From: Sphingomonadales bacterium | Lineage (GTDB): Bacteria; Pseudomonadota; Alphaproteobacteria; Sphingomonadales; Sphingomonadaceae | Direction: 5' to 3' | Assembly (NCBI GenBank): GCA_004173185.1 | Contig: SEFZ01000018.1 | Coordinates: 1-64,000 of the forward strand | DNA length: 64,000 nt | Shown here: positions 25,589-34,832 of the stretch, in pieces | Numbering within the stretch: position 1 is the stretch's first letter | Layout: each line of letters opens with the position of its first letter | The notes under the pieces: model-generated | Told to the model about the DNA's origin: nothing | What the model saw: the letters and a program-made list of their open reading frames with translations, nothing else | The model's database searches: none | Made by a program: the position numbers and the translations under genes

Positions 25589-26443
25589 CTACGCGAGGAC
25601 GGCGGTACATCGGTCGAGCACTTTCACCCCGTCACGTCCCGGCACGATCGCGCGAAAGCGGACGCATCCCTTCTCTTCCTGCCAGAACTCAAAACGCAGA
25701 AGATCGCCGGGCAAGACGGGAGCCGTAAATCTGACTGCCATCGAGCGGAGGCGCGCGGCATCCATTTGACCGAAGTGACGGAGCAGAGCGTAGCCCGCCA
25801 TTCCCATCGTCGCGAGCCCGTGCAAAATTGGCCGCGAAAATCCTGCAACGCTCGCGACGAGCGGATCGACATGCAGAGGGTTGAGGTCGCCCGAGAGGCG
25901 GTAGAGGAACGGCTGGGCCTCCCAGGTTTCAAGGTTGACGGCGACGTCGGGTGGGCTATCCGAGAGGGGCGCGAGCGGCTCGGGCAAATCTCCCCAGTTG
26001 CCGCATCCGCCATCACCGCGGAGCATCGCAGACATCGTTACTGTCGCAAGGCGACGGCCGCTTCCCACATGCGCTATTTCGTTGCGCTGATGCATCATGA
26101 CGCCGCGCTCGCCGCGATCTTCGATTCCGACAACCGCATTTTGTGCGGAGATCGTCGCGGCGACGGGTAAGGGCGCATGTATCTCAAGGCGCTGTTCTGC
26201 GTGCAGCATCATCTGCCAGTCGATACCATATCGTTCCTCCGCCATCCACAACCCCGGATATCCAAGGACGTTCGCCATGGTCGGTGCGGCCACCAATCCG
26301 TCTTCATACAAAAAGGCGATATGAGCTGGATCGAGCGGCTCACTCGCGAACCCGACGCCTAAAGCGTAAAGGATTGTGTCGCGTGCAGAATAATGCTGAA
26401 CTAGGCGCCCAAACTTGGCGTTGGCGACTTCCTTGAAATTCAT
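25589..26443 (-). CDS. MaoC-type enoyl-CoA hydratase (hydratase 2 family)
   Basis: A 284-residue double hot-dog protein similar to the hydratase-2 part of peroxisomal multifunctional enzyme. The signature YRLSGDLNPLHVDPLVASVAGFSRPILHGLATMG contains the catalytic Asp/His of the R-specific hydratase. It would hydrate a 2-enoyl-CoA formed by the neighbouring acyl-CoA dehydrogenase. ATG at 26443 is preferred to the GTG at 26464, because GAGGA is correctly spaced only for the former. It is the last gene of a leftward operon: extradiol dioxygenase, acyl-CoA dehydrogenase, VOC protein, MaoC. Confidence 0.9.
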   Translation of the reverse strand: MNFKEVANAKFGRLVQHYSARDTILYALGVGFASEPLDPAHIAFLYEDGLVAAPTMANVLGYPGLWMAEERYGIDWQMMLHAEQRLEIHAPLPVAATISAQNAVVGIEDRGERGVMMHQRNEIAHVGSGRRLATVTMSAMLRGDGGCGNWGDLPEPLAPLSDSPPDVAVNLETWEAQPFLYRLSGDLNPLHVDPLVASVAGFSRPILHGLATMGMAGYALLRHFGQMDAARLRSMAVRFTAPVLPGDLLRFEFWQEEKGCVRFRAIVPGRDGVKVLDRCTAVLA

Positions 26444-26539
26444 GTTCTTGTCCTCGGATGGCACCCCAAATTGCGGCGCGGGCAGCCCGATCGCCGCAAG
26501 CGCGGCGCCGGTCGGTGGCGGGCCTGCGCAACGAGCGCA

Positions 26540-27082
26540 TCATTTCATGGGGCGTACCGGATTTTTGCCGCTCCAGCCCACGGACGCCCGATAAATCGGA
26601 GTCATCATGACCGCCACGACTTGCGGCGGTATCAGTTCGAGATAGCCCGGGAACATGCCCGGATTTTCGAGATAGGCGTAGCGGAAGGGCGTCTCGGGTA
26701 TATTGCCGGAGACGACCAGATCGAACCCTTGGTCACGATACCGCGCCAGATCGGCATCAAAGTCGGTCGCGACGATACCGACATGGTGAAAGCCGTAGCC
26801 GGATCTCTCGATGCCTTCGTGATAGATCGACGGCGCCGGTGTCTTTACCTCGATAAGTTCGATCATCATGCCGCCTGAAAAACCCATCGCCACATCGAAC
26901 GACGTGGTATCCGGCTGCCCGCGAAAAACGCTGTTCTCGCCTACATAACCTTCGTTCAGAAAGAATGGGCCTACGCCATATTGCGTTGACCATGCGTCCA
27001 TTGCTGCGTGGATATTCTCCACAGTATAGGCCATCTGAACGATGCCCTTCACCGGCTGTCCGAACGGGAATAGGTTGCTCAT
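26540..27082 (-). CDS. VOC (glyoxalase-fold) protein, epimerase-like
   Basis: A 180-residue vicinal-oxygen-chelate protein (VKGIVQMAYTVENIHAAMDAW, GYGFHHVGIVATDFDADLARYRDQGF, YLENPGMFPGYLELIPP). The metal ligands H/E (FHHVGIV and YLELI) are compatible with methylmalonyl-CoA-epimerase-like or lyase-like members. No specific reaction can be assigned. AAGGAT precedes the ATG at 27082 by seven bases. An ATG seven codons earlier has worse spacing. Confidence 0.78.
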   Translation of the reverse strand: MSNLFPFGQPVKGIVQMAYTVENIHAAMDAWSTQYGVGPFFLNEGYVGENSVFRGQPDTTSFDVAMGFSGGMMIELIEVKTPAPSIYHEGIERSGYGFHHVGIVATDFDADLARYRDQGFDLVVSGNIPETPFRYAYLENPGMFPGYLELIPPQVVAVMMTPIYRASVGWSGKNPVRPMK

Positions 27083-27157
27083 TGTCACATCCTTCCGGCG
27101 CAAGGCCGACTGGGCGGCTGCCCTGCTCAGCGCCGCGCATTTGCTTGACCCCCGGCT

Positions 27158-28333
27158 TCAGTCGCGGAGCAATTGCCTCGCGATCATCGCTCGCATGATC
27201 TCGGAGGTTCCCCCGTACACACGGTGGACACGGCCAAGCGTCCACATTTTCGAGAGGGGATGATCGTTACCGAAACCGGTGCCGCCGTGCATTTGAAGGC
27301 ACGTGTCGAGAATGCGCCATTCGGCTTCGGTCGTGAAATATTTGGCGCTCGCGGCGTCGACGTCGGAAAGCGTGCCGGCTGCGAGTTTAGCAATTGCGCT
27401 GTCCGTCAAGGCGCGACCCGCCACCAGATCGGCATAACAGGTTGCCAACTGGAACTGGGTATTTTGGAAATCGGCCACCCGTTGCCCAAAGGCCTTGCGC
27501 TCCTTTACGTAGTCGATCGTGAGCGAAAGCGCGAGTTCGGACGTGGCCATTGCCCGCCCCGAGGTACACACGCGTCCAAGTGTCATCAACGAAAGCGCCG
27601 CTTTCAGACCTTTGCCCTCGATTCCTCCGAGCAGGCTCTGTGCAGGCAGTCGCACGCTATCGAAGTAGAATTCGGAGACCCCGCCAGCGCTGCGAAGAAG
27701 CAGTTCGGTCGGTCCGATATGCGTGACCCCCGGCGTATCGACGGGCACGATAAACATGCTGAAACTGTCACGATCGTCGGGCCCGCGGGTCTTCGCAAGA
27801 ACGAGAATTGACGTCAGGATCGGCCCGTTGCTGATCCACATTTTCCGGCCATCAAGGATATAGTCATCACCATCGCGCACGGCATAGCTCTTGGTTCCCT
27901 GCACATCGCTGCCGGCGTCGGCTTCGGACATGGCGATCTCGATAATCTGCTCGCCGGACGCCATTTGCGGCAGCCATTCGCGGCGCTGATCCTCGGTCCC
28001 GTTGTTCAGGAAGCAATATGACGTGAAGTCGGTCGTCAGACCTGCCTCGAGCGCTGCACCGCCGGGGAGGTAACAATATTCTTCGTGCAAAACCACCTGG
28101 TGCCGCAAGTCGCCGCCGCCGCCGCCATATTCGGTCGGTATACCTGGGCACAACAGCCCTGATTTGCCGGCCTCGGCAAAAAGCTCCGCAGGGAAAAATC
28201 CGTCGCGCTCCCACTGACGCAAATTGGGCGCGACCTGCCGTTGCAGGAACTTTCGAAACGCATCGCGATACGCCTCATGCTCTTCATCGAAGCAATGGCG
28301 TCCAAACCCCATCGACGCCCGATCTTGCAACAT
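27158..28333 (-). CDS. acyl-CoA dehydrogenase (1)
   Basis: A 391-residue flavoprotein of the ACAD family, which introduces a 2,3-double bond into an acyl-CoA and passes electrons to ETF. FAD-binding motifs are IAMSEADAGSDVQGTK and WISNGPI. The catalytic base is the glutamate in YGGTSEIMR near residue 378. DYVKERKAFGQRVADFQNTQF is the family helix. AAAGGA is well placed before MLQDRASM. It lies directly downstream of the extradiol dioxygenase gene and upstream of the VOC/MaoC genes, so it probably acts on the acid released from ring cleavage or on the side chain. Confidence 0.92.
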   Translation of the reverse strand: MLQDRASMGFGRHCFDEEHEAYRDAFRKFLQRQVAPNLRQWERDGFFPAELFAEAGKSGLLCPGIPTEYGGGGGDLRHQVVLHEEYCYLPGGAALEAGLTTDFTSYCFLNNGTEDQRREWLPQMASGEQIIEIAMSEADAGSDVQGTKSYAVRDGDDYILDGRKMWISNGPILTSILVLAKTRGPDDRDSFSMFIVPVDTPGVTHIGPTELLLRSAGGVSEFYFDSVRLPAQSLLGGIEGKGLKAALSLMTLGRVCTSGRAMATSELALSLTIDYVKERKAFGQRVADFQNTQFQLATCYADLVAGRALTDSAIAKLAAGTLSDVDAASAKYFTTEAEWRILDTCLQMHGGTGFGNDHPLSKMWTLGRVHRVYGGTSEIMRAMIARQLLRD

Positions 28334-28439
28334 ATTCCGTTTCCTTTGGGCACAGCGATCCCGGCTGCCCGCCGATAGGGCCAAGACTCGCAGAGTGGAG
28401 GCCCGCTGGAGCAAGGCCTCCGATCAAGATCAAAGCTGG

Positions 28440-29345
28440 TCAGAGGGGTTCGAGGGCACCTGTTTTGCCTGAACGCGGATCGGGTATCCCTCCCCAATAG
28501 TCGACCGAATCGAGCGACGCCGGCATTTCGCGCGGCGGGCGCGCATCGATCTCGGGGAACTCTTCCATTCCGTAACTATATTCGACCGTCATTCCGTCCG
28601 GATCGAGGAAATAGAGGAAGTAGGATTCCGAGGGTGGGTGCTTGCCGATGCCATAGACGATGGGAACACCGTTCTGCTTCATGCGGTTGCTGGCTTTCCC
28701 GATGTCCGCCATTTCGCTCACCATGAAGTTCACATGATTGAGGCCCGATTTCTCGGCCTGGCCGACGCCAAAGCTGTGATGATAGGGGTTTGGATAGCAA
28801 CGCATGAACGACACCATCCCGTCGATGCGATCGGACACGCGGAAGTTCATATGATCGCGAAGAAATTGCTCGGTTGCCGGCCGGTCGGCGCTCGACAGAA
28901 CGATGTGGCCGAGCCGCGCTATTTTCGTATGCGTCGGCACGAAGAGCGACGGCGCCTCGCGCATGGTGACATACATCTCGAAACTCGCCGAGGTCGTCGG
29001 CTCGCTGAAACGAAACGCGCCGACGCCGATCCCCAAGGCGTCGCACTCCTCCGAGGGGACGGCGCGGCAGGGGATCCCGATCGATTCGAGATGGTCGCGG
29101 GCGGCCTGAAGGGCCCTATCGCTTTCGAGCTGCCATGCGATGCGCTTCACGCCTGGCTCGCCGCCCTCGTTCAGCATAATGTCGTGATGGCGGTCGCTAC
29201 AGCGCAGGAACAGCCTGCCGTCGATTGCGGCTTCATCGACCTTGAGACCAACGATGCGTTCGTAGAACTCCCGTGACGATGCGATGTTGCTCACATTGAG
29301 AGCAATGTAGCCCAGTCGGCGGAAGCGGATATCCTCTACGGCCAT
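28440..29345 (-). CDS. type I extradiol ring-cleavage dioxygenase
   Basis: A 301-residue two-domain VOC enzyme that would open a catechol next to its hydroxyls. The iron ligands of the BphC/HsaC family are conserved as H147 (RLGHIVL), H204 (GLNHVNF) and E255 (DGMTVEYSYG). The catalytic histidine (YHHSFGV, 189/190) and a tyrosine at 244 are also present. The N-terminal domain has lost metal ligands, as is usual. GGAGAG lies six bases before the ATG. It leads a four-gene operon with operator H 96 bases upstream. The product would go to the hydrolase at 19066. Confidence 0.93.
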   Translation of the reverse strand: MAVEDIRFRRLGYIALNVSNIASSREFYERIVGLKVDEAAIDGRLFLRCSDRHHDIMLNEGGEPGVKRIAWQLESDRALQAARDHLESIGIPCRAVPSEECDALGIGVGAFRFSEPTTSASFEMYVTMREAPSLFVPTHTKIARLGHIVLSSADRPATEQFLRDHMNFRVSDRIDGMVSFMRCYPNPYHHSFGVGQAEKSGLNHVNFMVSEMADIGKASNRMKQNGVPIVYGIGKHPPSESYFLYFLDPDGMTVEYSYGMEEFPEIDARPPREMPASLDSVDYWGGIPDPRSGKTGALEPL

Positions 29346-29440
29346 GTCATTCTCTCCAGATTATCTCGCGGCCGGGACGGTCTCAACAAACTCGACCCTG
29401 ACGCTCCAAAGATATGCCAGAGCGTGCCGCGTATCAAATA

Positions 29441-29455
29441 TCTCACATCATTCAG
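29441..29455. promoter_or_regulatory. operator H, extradiol operon
   Basis: TCTCACATCATTCAG has the full TCTCAC half-site and a degenerate right arm. It is 96 bases upstream of the extradiol dioxygenase start. Confidence 0.45.
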
Positions 29456-29520
29456 CCGTTCCCCGGCGCCCCTGATTTATCACATAGTGGGGTGCCAAGG
29501 CGACTGACGCTTGGTTCACC

Positions 29521-30294
29521 TCAGGCTCCGACATATCGCGGCGGCCGTTTTTCAGCGAAAGCCGCGATCGCCTCGGCGAAGTCGCGTGTGCGTCCCGCCT
29601 CGCTTTGAAGGACGCGCTCCTCGGCGAGACTGTCGCTGAATCCGCGTTCGAGCGCCGCGCGCATCGAACGGCGGATGAGATCATAGGCGCGCGTCGGTCC
29701 ACCGGCAAACCGCAGTGCCAGCTCATGCGCGGTGGAGAGCGCCTCGCCTTCGGGAGCGATGCGATGGACGATGCCCCAGTCGCGTGCCTCGCTAGCCGGG
29801 AGACGGTCGGCGAGGAGGATGAGCGCGAGCGCTCGATGCCGCCCGACGGTCTTGGCGAGTAGCCACGAACCGCCCCCGTCGGGAATGAGGCCGAGGTTCG
29901 CGAACGTGAACTGAAAATAGGCCGACGGGTCGGCAATGATGATGTCGGCAACAAGCGCGAACGCACATCCGATACCAATGGCCGGGCCGTTCATCGCGGC
30001 AATGACGGGCATCGGAATATCCATCAGTCGATCAACGAGAGGATTCCAGATTTCTTCCATCGGTTTCCCGATGTCGTCATAGTCGAGGCCAGTCGAGAGA
30101 TCGCCTCCGCTTGAAAAAAAGCGGCCTGTTCCGGTTAGGATCAAGGCACGCGCCCCATCGGCACAAGCCTGGTTGACCGCATCCATCATCGCATGGGCGA
30201 CCTCGTGATCCACGGCATTCAGACGCTGCGGCCTGTCGAGCGTGATCGTTGCAACATGATTCTCGTCGATACGATATTGCAGGCCATCGGCCAT
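29521..30294 (-). CDS. enoyl-CoA hydratase/isomerase family protein (PaaG-like) (1)
   Basis: A 257-residue crotonase-fold protein. The oxyanion-hole segment FFSSGGDLST and GPAIGIGCAFALVADI are clear. The two glutamates of classical enoyl-CoA hydratase are absent: the first site reads GCAFALVAD and the second FANLGLIPDGGG. The aspartate in IPDGGG fits PaaG-type isomerases. It is therefore more likely a double-bond isomerase or ring-type isomerase than a hydratase. AAAGGA is eight bases before MADGLQYRI. The longer open frame upstream is not homologous. Confidence 0.87.
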   Translation of the reverse strand: MADGLQYRIDENHVATITLDRPQRLNAVDHEVAHAMMDAVNQACADGARALILTGTGRFFSSGGDLSTGLDYDDIGKPMEEIWNPLVDRLMDIPMPVIAAMNGPAIGIGCAFALVADIIIADPSAYFQFTFANLGLIPDGGGSWLLAKTVGRHRALALILLADRLPASEARDWGIVHRIAPEGEALSTAHELALRFAGGPTRAYDLIRRSMRAALERGFSDSLAEERVLQSEAGRTRDFAEAIAAFAEKRPPRYVGA

Positions 30295-30405
30295 CTGCCG
30301 TTCCTTTCCCGTCTTGTCCACCGAGTGCTCCGGCGCGTTCGCGGCGATGTTCACAGGAAGCTTGCCGCACCTGCAAGCGGGGCGGAGGCGTTCGGGGTCG
30401 CAATT

Positions 30406-30420
30406 GTTCACATCGTGAGA
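30406..30420. promoter_or_regulatory. operator K, crotonase / reductase divergent region
   Basis: GTTCACATCGTGAGA (reverse TCTCACGATGTGAAC), four of six arm pairs. It is centrally placed, 112 bases from the crotonase start and 102 bases from the divergent oxidoreductase start. Confidence 0.55.
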
Positions 30421-30521
30421 CAGGAGCCGCGTCCCAAATCGTCGGTGGTTTGACATTGGGGCGGTAGGCCCAGCAGCTTCGATGGCTTGAAGGCCATCAC
30501 GGGCCGAGAGAGGATGCGAAC

Positions 30522-31541
30522 ATGCCCAGCATGAGGTCGGCACGCTGGACGCTTGCGCGGCCACCCAAGGGAATGGCGCGGTTAGCGGACTTTCGCCTGG
30601 AGAGGTTCGACGTCCATGAACCTCGGGATGGCGAACTACTCGTCAACATAAGGTATCACACCGTAGCACCGGGAGTGCTGGCAAAGCTGAGTGGCGCCAC
30701 TTATACGGCGCAAGTCAGGCCCGGCGACGTGATTCCGGGCTTTGCCGTCGGCCTCGTCGAAGCCAGCGCAGCAGTGGGCTATGTAGCAGGCGATATCGTC
30801 GTCGGTGACCTCGGTTGGGCGACCCACGCCATTGTTCCAGCGACCAAAGTCGAACGTCTGGGAGCTTCGATGTTCGAAAATTCAAGCGTCCCGCTTTCCG
30901 CCGCGGTCGGCCTGCTCGGGGCTTCTGGTCTTGCTGCTTTCTTCGGGCTGACGCGCGTAGGCAACGTGCGGCCGGGAGAGTCGGTCCTAGTATCATCCGC
31001 GTTCGGTGCGGTGGGTTCGGCTGTCGGGCAGTTCGGACGCGCGATCGGCTGCGAGATGATCGGCATTGCCGGGAGCCAGGAAAAGTGCGCGGCGCTCGTC
31101 GCGCGCGGGGGCTACAAACGCGCGGTTGCCCATACTGACACAAGGTTCAAAGATGAGCTCGCAACCCTGCTGCCACAAGGCGCCGACCTGTATTTCGACA
31201 ATGTAGGCGGCGCCGTCAGCGACGCAGCCTTCGACAGGCTCGTACTCCACGGGCGGGTCGTCCTCTGCGGTCAGACGAGCAGCTACGGCGGACGGAGCGC
31301 GGGCAACTCCAAGGGCATGACGGTCGCCATCACGCGCAGGCTGACCTTACGCGGTTTCGTCGTGCATGACTATGCGGATGAATTCGGCGCCGCACGACAA
31401 ATGATCGCAACCTGGATGCGGGAAGGCCGCATCCGCGACGACACCGAGGTCGTCGCGGGCATTGAAAGCGCGCCGACCCTGTTCCTGCGCCAATTTGAAG
31501 GCTCCGCACCGCGTGCGATCATTAGCCCCGGGCCGGATTGA
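30522..31541 (+). CDS. zinc-free MDR NADP-dependent oxidoreductase (1)
   Basis: A 339-residue medium-chain reductase of the leukotriene B4 dehydrogenase/CurA branch. It lacks zinc ligands and has the nucleotide loop SSAFGAVGSAVGQFGRAIG and the family motif DLYFDNVGGAVSD. Such enzymes reduce alpha,beta-unsaturated ketones or quinone-like substrates with NADPH. The N-terminal half is slightly reduced compared with the family. Convergent with the kinase gene, the two stops lie almost back to back. Confidence 0.86.
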   Translation: MPSMRSARWTLARPPKGMARLADFRLERFDVHEPRDGELLVNIRYHTVAPGVLAKLSGATYTAQVRPGDVIPGFAVGLVEASAAVGYVAGDIVVGDLGWATHAIVPATKVERLGASMFENSSVPLSAAVGLLGASGLAAFFGLTRVGNVRPGESVLVSSAFGAVGSAVGQFGRAIGCEMIGIAGSQEKCAALVARGGYKRAVAHTDTRFKDELATLLPQGADLYFDNVGGAVSDAAFDRLVLHGRVVLCGQTSSYGGRSAGNSKGMTVAITRRLTLRGFVVHDYADEFGAARQMIATWMREGRIRDDTEVVAGIESAPTLFLRQFEGSAPRAIISPGPD

Positions 31542-31542
31542 C

Positions 31543-32604
31543 CTAGCCGACGCGATGCACCGCGCGTTGCAGCAAACGGGTCGAGGTCTCGTGCAGCGTC
31601 CAGCCAACTTCGTGCGAAGCCTTGCCACCGCAGGCCCGTGCGAATGTGCCTTCGAGAATGATGGCGAGCTTGTAGCAAGCGAGCACGAAATACCAGTCCA
31701 TGTTCGCAAGCGAGCGACCTGAAAGTTCGGAATAGCGTTCAACCAATTCGCCCGCCACCGGAAAGCCTTCCCAAGGCGTGACGCGAAGAACATTCAGATC
31801 GACGGGGGGAATGCCCGGCCAGGTTGCGAGCAACCAGCCAAGATCTACCAGGGGATCACCGATGGTGGACAACTCCCAGTCGATGACAGCGGCAATCTCG
31901 CCACTGTCGGGTCGATACATGACATTGTTCAGCGTGAAATCGCCGTGCATCAGTCCTGGCGTGAAGCTGGCGGGCTGCGCCTCATCGAGATAACGTGCAG
32001 CAACATCTGCTCCGGGAAGTCCGGCCGGCCCGGGCCAACTCTCGAATTCGTGGTAGGACTCGAGCTGCGCTTTCCACCTGCCGACCTGCCGGCCCAGAAA
32101 ATTGTCCGGCTTTCCGAAGTCCCCCAAGCCTGCGGCGACATGGTCGATCTCCCCGATTGCAGCAGCGCTTTCGACGAGCGCGATCCCCATCCGATGACGG
32201 ATCGCTGGGTCCGACGCATGTAACTTTGGAAGACCCTGCGTCGCGTTGAAACCCTCGACGGCTTCCATCAGATAAAAGGACGCTCCAAGAATATCGGGCT
32301 CGCTGCAACTGGCAATGAGTGCCGGATGGGGAACTTTACTCCCGGCGAGCGCCGCAAGAACACGTGCTTCGCGGCGCATGGTCTCGTTGTTCCCCTCGCG
32401 CATAGCGAGGGGTGGGCGGCGAAGAACATAGGATTGGCCATCGCGAATAAAGCGCAGAATGATATTCTGCGTACCGCCTGCGAGCGCCGTTACCTCGGAT
32501 ATCGCGCCCTGCCCAATCCCTTCGCGGTCCATCCATGCGGCGAGCCGCTCGATATCGACGGGCGCCGCTTCATCGGGGACACCAGCAGGAATTGCAGCGA
32601 CCAT
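31543..32604 (-). CDS. aminoglycoside-phosphotransferase-like kinase (ACAD10/11 N-domain type) (1)
   Basis: A 353-residue APH-fold kinase. The catalytic loop HGDFTLNN and metal site VIDWELSTIGDP are intact, and the N-lobe has TQNIILRF and YVLRRPP. It belongs to the branch seen in ACAD10/11 and in LvaA of levulinate catabolism, which phosphorylates 4-hydroxyacyl-CoA so that the hydroxyl can be eliminated. The ATG overlaps the stop codon of the upstream SDR gene (TAATG), indicating translational coupling. Resistance to antibiotics is not implied. Confidence 0.87.
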   Translation of the reverse strand: MVAAIPAGVPDEAAPVDIERLAAWMDREGIGQGAISEVTALAGGTQNIILRFIRDGQSYVLRRPPLAMREGNNETMRREARVLAALAGSKVPHPALIASCSEPDILGASFYLMEAVEGFNATQGLPKLHASDPAIRHRMGIALVESAAAIGEIDHVAAGLGDFGKPDNFLGRQVGRWKAQLESYHEFESWPGPAGLPGADVAARYLDEAQPASFTPGLMHGDFTLNNVMYRPDSGEIAAVIDWELSTIGDPLVDLGWLLATWPGIPPVDLNVLRVTPWEGFPVAGELVERYSELSGRSLANMDWYFVLACYKLAIILEGTFARACGGKASHEVGWTLHETSTRLLQRAVHRVG

Positions 32605-33341
32605 TACAGAAATTGCCCGCCGTCGACGACAAGCGTCTGACCGGTCATGAACCCCGCCATCGGCGAAGCGAGGAAGAGCGACACATTTGCCATGTCGTCG
32701 GGTGTCCCCCACCGCCCCATCGGGATCGCCGCGAGCGACTCTTCGTAGCGACGTGCATTTTGCGCCGTCACGGCCGTCATTTTGGTTGCGACGAGGCCAG
32801 GGGCAATTCCATTCACGCGAATGCCATCCGCCGCCCAGGCCTTGCCGAGGGTACGGGTCAAACCGAAGGCGCCAGTCTTCGAAGCGTTATAGGCCGGGTT
32901 CCCCACCGTCGCATGGAAAGCGGCGGTTGAGCTGACGATCTGAAGGTCTCCGCCACTTGCAAGCAGCATGTCGCGAAAGCGCATCGCACAATCCATGACG
33001 CTCATGAGATTGACCTCGAGGACCTTTCGGAACCCATCCATCTCAAACTCCTGGCGCTTGTAGAGCACGTTGCCCTGGCAGAGCACCAGCGTGTCGAGGC
33101 GGTCAAAGGCAACCGTAGCCTCGCCGACCGCGCCAGGCTCCGACACATCGACTTTCGTATAGTGGAGGCCGGCGAGGTCCGAGCCGGCTTCATCCGCATA
33201 GGCTTCGGCATTGTCGCGGGTGCCCCAAATGTGAACCTGCGCGCCGCGCGTACGAAATCCTTGAGCGATCGCATTACCGATCCCGCTCGATCCTCCCACA
33301 ACGAGAACCGTTCGACCGTCAAAATTCAGTTCGCCTGGCAT
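32604..33341 (-). CDS. SDR-family dehydrogenase, coupled to the kinase gene
   Basis: A 245-residue classical SDR. VVGGSSGIGNAIAQGF is the cofactor loop. Active-site serine and tyrosine/lysine are in VSSTAAFHATVGNPAYNASK. The end (SPMAGFMTGQTLVVDGGQFL) is standard. GGGAGAG precedes the ATG at 33341. The open frame upstream is unrelated and would read through operator J. Pairing with an APH-type kinase resembles the levulinate operon, where an SDR (LvaD) handles the phosphorylated or keto intermediate. Confidence 0.88.
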   Translation of the reverse strand: MPGELNFDGRTVLVVGGSSGIGNAIAQGFRTRGAQVHIWGTRDNAEAYADEAGSDLAGLHYTKVDVSEPGAVGEATVAFDRLDTLVLCQGNVLYKRQEFEMDGFRKVLEVNLMSVMDCAMRFRDMLLASGGDLQIVSSTAAFHATVGNPAYNASKTGAFGLTRTLGKAWAADGIRVNGIAPGLVATKMTAVTAQNARRYEESLAAIPMGRWGTPDDMANVSLFLASPMAGFMTGQTLVVDGGQFL

Positions 33342-33417
33342 TTTTTTCTCTCCCTTTGCGACCTTGGCCCGCGGAGCATATTGCGGCGCTGATGCCAAGC
33401 CATGGGCAGCGAGGCCT

Positions 33418-33432
33418 TCTTTCATCGTGAGA
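33418..33432. promoter_or_regulatory. operator J, upstream of the SDR/kinase operon
   Basis: TCTTTCATCGTGAGA (reverse TCTCACGATGAAAGA), four of six arm pairs, 77 bases from the SDR start. A second copy (operator L) lies 61 bases away. Confidence 0.5.
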
Positions 33433-33478
33433 AGCGAAGGCTCTTCGACGCGTTAATGGCGCCGCAAGCTCGAAGCTG

Positions 33479-33493
33479 TCGCACGGCGTGAGA
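33479..33493. promoter_or_regulatory. operator L, upstream of MDR reductase 2
   Basis: TCGCACGGCGTGAGA (reverse TCTCACGCCGTGCGA), five of six arm pairs, 154 bases upstream of the rightward reductase start. Confidence 0.55.
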
Positions 33494-33646
33494 AATCAGG
33501 GTTCGGCCGTTTCAGCCGCTGATTGTAGATCGCCTTGGGCTTATCTTATGACCAGGCGCGTCGCCGAGCGTTCTTGGCGGGCGGCAACTGCTTCGTGCGA
33601 GCCAGCTTGGACGACTAAGATACAATATCCGAGGGGAAGCTTTGGA

Positions 33647-34714
33647 ATGGCAACAGAAAACTCACGCCTCATTCTCACCCGGCGCCCAGAGCCCGGCAGG
33701 CTCGCGGATTGCTTCGATTTTCAAAGGTCGAGGCTTGAGGAGCCGGGGCCTGGCGAGGTGCTGCTCCAGACCCTGTGGATTTCGGTAGAGCCTTATATGG
33801 TACTTGCCGCGTCAGGAGCCTTGGCCGCGCGTCCGCGAGAGGCGCGAACCCGAATGCAGTCCCTCATGGTTCGTTATGCCGCGGGCGTGGAAATTGGCGA
33901 AGCCATGCCCGGCCCTGCGGTCTGCCGAGTGATCAAATCGCGGCATCCCGGCTTCGGCGAAGGCGAAATCGTGACCTCCTATTCCGGATGGCAATCGCTC
34001 GCCCTCGATGACGGGTCACTCCTACGCAAGATTCCGGCGGGTCCCGTCCCCCTGCCCGCCTTTCTTGGTGTCCTTGGAATTCCTGGCCTGACCGGATATG
34101 CCGGCATGAAGGTGATCGGGGCTCCGCGAGGCGACGATATGGTAGTCGTGTCGGCGGCGATGGGCGCCGTCGGAGCTGTCGCGGCAGACGTGGCCCGTCA
34201 AGCCGGAGCGCCCACGGTTGGCATCACGAGTACCGAGCGGAAGCGGCTGCAAATGGTCGAGGAGCTCGGATTTACGTTCGGTGCCGACCGAAAGGCGGAA
34301 GATTTCTCCGACCAGCTGAAGCAAGCCTGTCCTCGCGGTGTCGACGTCTATTTCGAGAATGTCGGCGGCATGGTCTGGTGGACGGTATTCCCTCTGCTGC
34401 GCGCTTTCGCGAGGATCCCTGTGTCGGGCACGCTCACCAATTATATGCCAGGCGCCGGCGAGGGCGAACGCGACCGGGTTCCCGAACTCATGAAGCAGGT
34501 GGTTCCGCGTCGTCTGCGCATCCAGGGCTTCGCGGTATTCGACTATCCTGAGCTCGAAGATGAATTCACCGAGGTGATCGGGGACCGTATCGCTAGCGGC
34601 GCCTTCACTTATGTAGAGGACCGTTACGAAGGCCTTGGTTCGACGCCGCAAGCCTTGCAGGATATCGTCGATGGAAAGACCAGCGGGAAAGTAGTGATTC
34701 ATCTTGCGGATTGA
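33647..34714 (+). CDS. zinc-free MDR NADP-dependent oxidoreductase (2)
   Basis: A 355-residue enzyme of the CurA/prostaglandin reductase branch (GITSTERKR, GVDVYFENVGGMVWWTV, YMPGAGEGERD). The N-terminal motif VEPYMVLAASG is close to the family WISVDPYMRG pattern. It would reduce a conjugated enone. ATG at 33647 is chosen because GAGGGGA lies about nine bases upstream. The frame is open 53 codons further without similarity. It is followed by a TetR gene in the same direction. Confidence 0.88.
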   Translation: MATENSRLILTRRPEPGRLADCFDFQRSRLEEPGPGEVLLQTLWISVEPYMVLAASGALAARPREARTRMQSLMVRYAAGVEIGEAMPGPAVCRVIKSRHPGFGEGEIVTSYSGWQSLALDDGSLLRKIPAGPVPLPAFLGVLGIPGLTGYAGMKVIGAPRGDDMVVVSAAMGAVGAVAADVARQAGAPTVGITSTERKRLQMVEELGFTFGADRKAEDFSDQLKQACPRGVDVYFENVGGMVWWTVFPLLRAFARIPVSGTLTNYMPGAGEGERDRVPELMKQVVPRRLRIQGFAVFDYPELEDEFTEVIGDRIASGAFTYVEDRYEGLGSTPQALQDIVDGKTSGKVVIHLAD

Positions 34715-34832
34715 CGATGGGTGGCGGCACAACGTCGTCAGGGGTTATGTCTATGCGGTTTGGGCGATCGATGGTTGAGACGAGCAGAAATGCCGGCGAT
34801 GGTGCGGCGTGCCCGACAAGCTGGGGACCATA

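Noticed and set aside
28440..29345. Estrogen degradation (P450 plus extradiol) as the assigned function
   Set aside because: A P450 and an extradiol enzyme do occur in estrogen clusters, but the Rieske oxygenase and alpha-methylacyl-CoA racemase are not expected there. The assignment would be a guess.
29521..30564. Long N-terminal extension of crotonase 1 overlapping the divergent reductase gene
   Set aside because: The extension is open by GC-rich chance. MADGLQYRI has a ribosome site and the family-like start, and the operator lies upstream of it.
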